From the NCBI GenBank assembly GCA_023205875.1, contig CP060761.1, positions 682,001-746,000 of the forward strand: a DNA stretch of 64,000 nt, given 5' to 3'. Every line of letters begins with the position of its first letter. Within the stretch, counting starts at the first letter, position 1. Source of the DNA: Chloropicon primus. Taxonomy: Eukaryota > Chlorophyta > Chloropicophyceae > Chloropicales > Chloropicaceae. Positions 15,301 through 24,300 of this stretch are shown here, in pieces. A program made the position numbers and the translations under genes. The notes under the pieces are model-generated. The model was given only the letters and a program-made list of their open reading frames with translations. It searched no databases and was not told the DNA's origin.

Positions 15301-18300
15301 ACGCTCATACACTGCACTGCAATCCAAACCACACGTCTCCTCAAGGGTACGCATCTTTCCTGGAGCACGACTAGACACTGATGACACATATATCAACATG
15401 TCCTCGGAGATCTTGCCACCGGGAATGCCTTGCGCAACGGTCTGCTCTTCCATTTCATACACAGCGTCTTCAGGAGCCATTGTCTCGCTGATGAACCCTG
15501 CGACTGCATTGATGTTTGGATAATCAAACACCAAAGTAGAAGGCAATTCCACACCCATGCTCTGTTGAACTGTATTGAAGAGCTCCACAGCTCCTAAGGA
15601 GTCCAAACCTGCATCCATCAAGGGCTCGTCCAAACCCACTTCACGGCCTACAACATCATTCACCATGATCTTCAACTGGCTCACTATTTGAGATGTGCGC
15701 TCCTGTGAAGATAGTGATGACATTGCAAAACGTTTTGCTGTGTCCTTGTCCTTGTCCTTTGAAACATTCTCAGATGTGCTCACTGAAACTTCACTGAAGA
15801 AAGCAGGAACAGAAGGCATCAATTTCAGGAAGCGGCCCCATGAGATTGGTGCTGCCGCTACCAAAGGCAAAGACATGCCAGCACTGACACTATCATTGGC
15901 GGATCGCAAGATACTTCCCAAAACACACAAACCTTCAACTGACGTCAAAGATTGCATGCCAACACGTTCCAGTCTCGAGGACGTAGAGGAAGACTGCAGA
16001 GCCATTCCTCCACCAGACCATGCTCCCCACTGAATGCTGGTGGCACAGCCTCCCTGAGACTCCATGGCGCTGGACCACGTGTCCAAGTAGGCATTGGCTG
16101 CACTGTAGTTGGATTGACCCGCTGAGCCTAGCAACGACGCTATGGAAGAGAACAACAGTTGAGAGGAAACACTGTGACCCCAAGAGCGCGCATGCAAATG
16201 ATGCAAGGCATCCACCTTGGGTGCAAAGACAGTGCGTACACTCTGCATGCTCTGAGATCCCAAAAGCATATCAGACAGCAAGCCTCCAGCATGCATCACT
16301 TGAGCCAAAGGCATGTCAAGGCCTGGCCACGACAAAGCACTGCTGCACTCCTCCTGGGAGCCTGCATCGCATCTAATGGCACAGAACACTGCACTGCTCG
16401 ATGGATCTTGCAAACTCAACAAGGCAGACTTGGATTTGTCCATGTCAACAGGCAACCTGTAATGACCAGAACGTCCGGCAAGCCTGAGATCAGGGGTCAT
16501 GTGTTGGGCAGCCCACTGACCCATAAGGGATCCAAGGGCACCCAAACCACCTGTCACAAAAGAGCAACCAGACTCCTGCATACTCAACAGACTTGTGGTG
16601 CCAAGACCCTGGCTCACAACAACCTTGCCAACATGCTTAGCACCAGCCAGCCAACGGAGGGCAGCTTGAATGCCGTTCAGTGTATGAGAAGTACTTCTCA
16701 GCCCTGACACGGCACCCTCTGCAATACCACCAGCAAGACGGCACAGTGCCTGGTGTGTCCTGGCAGGAGGCAAGAAGTCCACCGCCAAAAGACTGTAAAC
16801 CACATCAGGACGCTCCCGGTGTACACCAGATGCACTCCAAATGTCGCGCTTACCAATCTCCACCAACTGACCACCAAGGTGCAAGCAAGATAAACTTGCT
16901 CCGACCATACCTGATGATGTCAGCGAGTTGAGAATCAAGCCCATGCCTTCCACCTGTCCATTGTAAGCCGTTTGTCCCAAATCAGCATACCTGGTCGATC
17001 GCGAACTCACAACATGTTGTACGCCCATAGATCTCAGCAAGTGCCTCTTCAAACTGCTACCTGCTGTGGCCCACATCTCGCCACCAAGGGCATGAACCAC
17101 TTGACAAGCAGCCAGGCCTATGCCTCCCGCAGCGGCATGCACCAGTACAGCCTGACCTGCATTGCTTGGAAGAGATGCTGCATGGCACATGGCAACATCT
17201 ACGGTCATGAACACAGTGACCATGGTGCATGCCTCCACAAAACTAGCGGCCTTGGGAATAGGCACAACAAGCTGATGCAGAGTGTATGCGTGCGATCCCA
17301 GACAACCAGGTGCCAAACCTGCCACCCGGATGCCAACCTGCAATGCATCTGGAGCATCATGCAGATGACGGGTGTCCCACACATCACTCACGATACCAGA
17401 CATGTCACTTCCTGGAGGACCAGGATCTCCTGGATAAGCTCCAAGAACATTCAAGACGTCCCTGAAATTTAGACCAACAGCCATTACCTGAAGGAATACC
17501 ATGCCCTCCCCTCCCGCGTCAGAATCCAGCTTGTGTGCAGCCAAACTACTCAAAGAGCCCCTTGGGCTGGGTACAAGCTGAGAATAAGACAAAGAGGAAG
17601 ACACTCTACCATGCAGCAAACGAGACTGGAGCCAAGTGTTTTGCCTGATAGCCGCTTCCAGGTCGTGCAATGACGTTGTCAGGCTCTGTGCAGACACATC
17701 ACTTGGAGCATACATATCAAGATCCACATCATGCATTGCTTGACGTGGGCGCTCCTGAGCCAATGTACGCATCAAACCCAGCATACTTCCAAATGACCAG
17801 TTGCTGAGGGACGAGGAGCTGCTTGACCAAGCCGCAGGCAAGCATCCCAAAACAAGAGCAACAAGCTTGCTTGCGCCTGTTACACTTTCAGGAAGCTGTT
17901 GCAGTAAAGCCATTACTGCTTGAGTCACCAGCATACTGGCATTCACGCCAAGTCCAGGATGTACTTCAAAAGCAATCTCACTCTGGTCCTGCTCCAACAA
18001 AATGGTGAAGCGAGAAAGATCATGTCCTTGCAACGAAGAAGGAGATGGCAAAACAACACTATCACATTGCCAAGAAACCTCGTACAGGAGGTCCTTCTTT
18101 TCTGTGACAGCCTGGGCCCTACCCACTGGACGGGCACCCATCTGCCTTGCCTCCAACTCACTCAGAACGGCAACAGGGGCACCGCTCTTCCTCTGGAGCA
18201 CGTGATTTGTGATCACAGACTGTGAACCAGAAGGTGGTGCCACGGACTCTGCCAAAGCATACATATGCAAGTCATGCGTCTTCTGTGGCACACTGAAAGC

Positions 18301-21300
18301 TCCAAAGCCGGCAGGCACATAAGCTCCTCCAGACATACCGGATGACTCCGCAGAGTCACTTCCAACGTGCATCACGGCAGCCAGCTGCAAGCAGCCATCT
18401 AAGGCAGCAGGGTGAACCATCATACCTGACTCATCGTGATCACCTGGAAGGTGCTCAGGGATACTCTTCATGCATCCTTGAGCAGCCCTACCTGTCTTCA
18501 CACGCACATTCCATGCACCACTGAACTGGGGACCGTACTGAAGGCCTGCCAAAGCCAAACCTTGGCGCACTTGTGACCAATCCAGTGGTCCTTGGCAGAG
18601 ACTGCGGGTACAATCTATAGAAACGTTTGTGTCCGTAACAGCATCTGCGCTGACGATCTCACTGACAAGCCGAGAAGCTAGAGAACGCATGTGTACGCTG
18701 CCTCCGCTCGGGCCTGACATGCTGGATGAAGAGCCTATCTGAAGCTTGCCCGTCAAACACCAAATCTTGCTTTCCAAGTACAGAGGAGCACTTGTTGAGT
18801 CATCTGTTGGCGAGGCTGGCAGCATCAGAGGTGCAGCGATGGATGCCTGCACTGCAGCTCCAGGCAGCGACCCTTGATGAGCCACCGCAACCAACGCACA
18901 GGCTGTCTCCATGAAGCCAGCTCCAGGGAAGAGCACACGGCCCATCACCCTGTGATCCCAAATCCATTGCAGACTTGGACGCATCAGTTGGCTGTATGTG
19001 CACACATGAATGTCGTCGTGCAGAACGGGAACAGCGGCCAGAACCAAAGGATGGGAAACAGGTCCCACCCAGAAGCGCTGATTCTGCCAGTGCTGGCCCA
19101 CCCAACTTGAGAGCACTCCTACATTCATCATGGTGTGTCGCACCAAAGCATGAGCATTGGTTCCTTGGAACGCAAATGCACTCACACCAGAGGCATGTGT
19201 AGACTCACTCCAAGTCAAACCATTTTGCTCACGGCACAAATGACCCATGCGAGCTCCTTGCGCAGATTGAGATCCTCCCAAAATACGCGTCAGATGAGGG
19301 TTAATGTGACGCAAATGAAGCACAGGAGATGTTGTTCTATGGCATGTGCCATGAATAGCATGGATCAGGCCAACAGCTCCAGCAGCAGGCTCAGTGTGAC
19401 CCACGTAGGTCTTGCCCGCCTGAACACTGAGAGGCGCAGTTCCCTCCAAATCAGCACTTCTGGATTGCAAAAGCACCGCGTGGGCTGCACCAATCTCAAT
19501 AGGGTCTCCGAGCGGAGTACCCGTACCATGCATGTTAAGGATAGCCACAGAGGAGCTTGCCAAAGAAGCCCTCTGCATTGCACTGGATATAACCTTTTGT
19601 TGTGCAGGGCCGTTTGGTGCAGTCAAGGCAGATGAGCGACCATCTTGGTTCACAGCAGATCCTGCAAAGCACACCACATGGCCTCCTGTCTCAGCAGACT
19701 TGCCTTCTGCGTCAAGCAACAAAACACCACAAGCTTCTCCACGCACATATCCATCGGCATCTGCATCGAGGGTCTTGCACCTGCCTTCAATGCCCAACAT
19801 ACCAGCCTGCTTGAACACAACACCAGTATCAGGAGCCAAGGTCAGGTTCACACCACATGCAAGTGCCATAATGCACTCCCCAAGCAACAGACTGTCACAT
19901 GCTATGTGGGATCCTACTAAAGAAGAGGAGCAGGCAGTATCTGTGCTGATTGCAGGACCTTGTAAACCATATACATACGAAACACGACCTGCAGCAACAC
20001 TCAATGCGTTACCTGTTCCTGCATAAGGACTCACATCAGTCAGGTATTGCGATGTAACCTTACTGTAGTCCATGCTCGAAATTCCAACATAAACACCCAC
20101 TGGGGACGACCTTGTAGACAGTCCTGACAAAGCTTCCCAAGATCCCTCCAACAATAATCTCTGTTGAGGATCCACAAAGGTTGTTTCACTTGGAGACAAG
20201 CCCACAGATTCTGAGTCAAACATCTCAACTTGGCATATCAATGCACCGAAGTATGCCCCCATAGGACCAGCACGCCATGCAATAGATTCTGCATCTGCAC
20301 GCTCATACGCTGTACTGCAATCCAAACCACACGTCTCCTCAAGGGTACGCATCTTTCCTGGAGCACGACTAGACACCGATGACACATATATCAACATGTC
20401 CTCGGAGATCTTGCCACCGGGAATGCCTTGCGCAACGGTCTGCTCTTCCATTTCATACACAGCGTCTTCAGGAGCCATTGTCTCGCTGATGAACCCTGCG
20501 ACTGCATTGATGTTTGGATAATCAAACACCAAAGTAGAAGGCAATTCCACACCCATGCTCTGTTGAACTGTATTGAAGAGCTCCACAGCTCCTAAGGAGT
20601 CCAAACCTGCATCCATCAAGGGCTCGTCCAAACCCACTTCACGGCCTACAACATCATTCACCATGATCTTCAACTGGCTCACTATTTGAGATGTGCGCTC
20701 CTGTGAAGATAGTGATGACATTGCAAAACGTTTTGCTGTGTCCTTGTCCTTGTCCTTTGAAACATTCTCAGATGTGCTCACTGAAACTTCACTGAAGAAA
20801 GCAGGAACAGAAGGCATCAATTTCAGGAAGCGGCCCCATGAGATTGGTGCTGCCGCTACCAAAGGCAAAGACATGCCAGCACTGACACTATCATTGGCGG
20901 ATCGCAAGATACTTCCCAAAACACACAAACCTTCAACTGACGTCAAAGATTGCATGCCAACACGTTCCAGTCTCGAGGACGTAGAGGAAGACTGCAGAGC
21001 CATTCCTCCACCAGACCATGCTCCCCACTGAATGCTGGTGGCACAGCCTCCCTGAGACTCCATGGCGCTGGACCACGTGTCCAAGTAGGCATTGGCTGCA
21101 CTGTAGTTGGATTGACCCGCTGAGCCTAGCAACGACGCTATGGAAGAGAACAACAGTTGAGAGGAAACACTGTGACCCCAAGAGCGCGCATGCAAATGAT
21201 GCAAGGCATCCACCTTGGGTGCAAAGACAGTGCGTACACTCTGCATGCTCTGAGATCCCAAAAGCATATCAGACAGCAAGCCTCCAGCATGCATCACTTG

Positions 21301-24300
21301 AGCCAAAGGCATGTCAAGGCCTGGCCACGACAAAGCACTGCTGCACTCCTCCTGGGAGCCTGCATCGCATCTAATGGCACAGAACACTGCACTGCTCGAT
21401 GGATCTTGCAAACTCAACAAGGCAGACTTGGATTTGTCCATGTCAACAGGCAACCTGTAATGACCAGAACGTCCGGCAAGCCTGAGATCAGGGGTCATGT
21501 GTTGGGCAGCCCACTGACCCATAAGGGATCCAAGGGCACCCAAACCACCTGTCACAAAAGAGCAACCAGACTCCTGCATACTCAACAGACTTGTGGTGCC
21601 AAGACCCTGGCTCACAACAACCTTGCCAACATGCTTAGCACCAGCCAGCCAACGGAGGGCAGCTTGAATGCCGTTCAGTGTATGAGAAGTACTTCTCAGT
21701 CCTGACACGGCACCCTCTGCAATACCACCAGCAAGACGGCACAATGCCTGGTGTGTCCTGGCAGGAGGCAAGAAGTCCACCGCCAAAAGACTGTAAACCA
21801 CATCAGGACGCTCCCGGTGTACACCAGATGCACTCCAAATGTCGCGCTTACCAATCTCCACCAACTGACCACCAAGGTGCAAGCAAGATAAACTTGCTCC
21901 GACCATACCTGATGATGTCAGCGAGTTGAGAATCAAGCCCATGCCTTCCACCTGTCCATTGTAAGCCGTTTGTCCCAAATCAGCATACCTGGTCGATCGC
22001 GAACTCACAACATGTTGTACGCCCATAGATCTCAGCAAGTGCCTCTTCAAACTGCTACCTGCTGTGGCCCACATCTCGCCACCAAGGGCATGAACCACTT
22101 GACAAGCAGCCAGGCCTATGCCTCCCGCAGCGGCATGCACCAGTACAGCCTGACCTGCATTGCTTGGAAGAGATGCTGCATGGCACATGGCAACATCTAC
22201 GGTCATGAACACAGTGACCATGGTGCATGCCTCCACAAAAGTAGCGGCCTTGGGAATAGGCACAACAAGCTGATGATGCGTGTATGCGTGCGATCCCAGA
22301 CAACCAGGTGCCAAACCTGCCACCCGGATGCCAACCTGCAATGCATCTGGAGCATCATGCAGATGACGGGTGTCCCACACATCACTCACGATACCAGACA
22401 TGTCACTTCCTGGAGGACCAGGATCTCCTGGATAAGCTCCAAGAACATTCAAGACGTCCCTGAAATTTAGACCAACAGCCATTACCTGAAGGAATACCAT
22501 GCCCTCCCCTCCCGCGTCAGAATCCAGCTTGTGTGCAGCCAAACTACTCAAAGAGCCCCTTGGGCTGGGTACAAGCTGAGAATAAGACAAAGAGGAAGAC
22601 ACTCTACCATGCAGCAAACGAGACTGGAGCCAAGTGTTTTGCCTGATAGCCGCTTCCAGGTCGTGCAATGACGTTGTCAGGCTCTGTGCAGACACATCAC
22701 TTGGAGCATACATATCAAGATCCACATCATGCATTGCTTGACGTGGGCGCTCCTGAGCCAATGTACGCATCAAACCCAGCATACTTCCGAATGACCAGTT
22801 GCTGAGGGACGAGGAGCTGCTTGACCAAGCCGCAGGCAAGCATCCCAAAACAAGAGCAACAAGCTTGCTCGCGCCTGTTACACTTTCAGGAAGCTGTTGC
22901 AGTAAAGCCATTACTGCTTGAGTCACCAGCATACTGGCATTCACGCCAAGTCCAGGATGTACTTCAAAAGCAATCTCACTCTGGTCCTGCTCCAACAAAA
23001 TGGTGAAGCGAGAAAGATCATGTCCTTGCAACGAAGAAGGAGATGGCAAAACAACACTATCACATTGCCAAGAAACCTCGTACAGGAGGTCCTTCTTTTC
23101 TGTGACAGCCTGGGCCCTACCCACTGGACGGGCACCCATCTGCCTTGCCTCCAACTCACTCAGAACGGCAACAGGGGCACCGCTCTTCCTCTGGAGCACG
23201 TGATTTGTGATCACAGACTGTGAACCAGAAGGTGGTGCCACGGACTCTGCCAAAGCATACATATGCAAGTCATGCGTCTTCTGTGGCACACTGAAAGCTC
23301 CAAAGCCGGCAGGCACATAAGCTCCTCCAGACATACCGGATGACTCCGCAGAGTCACTTCCAACGTGCATCACGGCAGCCAGCTGCAAGCAGCCATCTAA
23401 GGCAGCAGGGTGAACCATCATACCTGACTCATCGTGATCACCTGGAAGGTGCTCAGGGATACTCTTCATGCATCCTTGAGCAGCCCTACCTGTCTTCACA
23501 CGCACATTCCATGCACCACTGAACTGGGGACCGTACTGAAGGCCTGCCAAAGCCAAACCTTGGCGCACTTGTGACCAATCTAGTGGTCCTTGGCAGAGAC
23601 TGCGGGTACAATCTATAGAAACGTTTGTGTCCGTAACAGCATCTGCGCTGACGATCTCACTGACAAGCCGAGAAGCTAGAGAACGCATGTGTACGCTGCC
23701 TCCGCTCGGGCCTGACATGCTGGATGAAGAGCCTATCTGAAGCTTGCCCGTCAAACACCAAATCTTGCTTTCCAAGTACAGAGGAGCACTTGTTGAGTCA
23801 TCTGTTGGCGAGACTGGCAGCATCAGAGGTGCAGCGATGGATGCCTGCACTGCAGCTCCAGGCAACGACCCTTGATGAGCCACCGCAACCAACGCACAGG
23901 CTGTCTCCATGAAGCCAGCTCCAGGGAAGAGCACACGGCCCATCACCCTGTGATCCCAAATCCATTGCAGACTTGGACGCATCAGTTGGCTGTATGTGCA
24001 CACATGAATGTCGTCGTGCAGAACGGGAACAGCGGCCAGAACCAAAGGATGGGAAACAGGTCCCACCCAGAAGCGCTGATTCTGCCAGTGCTGGCCCACC
24101 CAACTTGAGAGCACTCCTACATTCATCATGGTGTGTTGCACCAAAGCATGAGCATTGGTTCCTTGGAACGCAAATGCACTCACACCAGAGGCATGTGTAG
24201 ACTCACTCCAAGTCAAACCATTTTGCTCACGGCACAAATGACCCATGCGAGCTCCTTGCGCAGATTGAGATCCTCCCAAAATACGCGTCAGAATAGGGTT

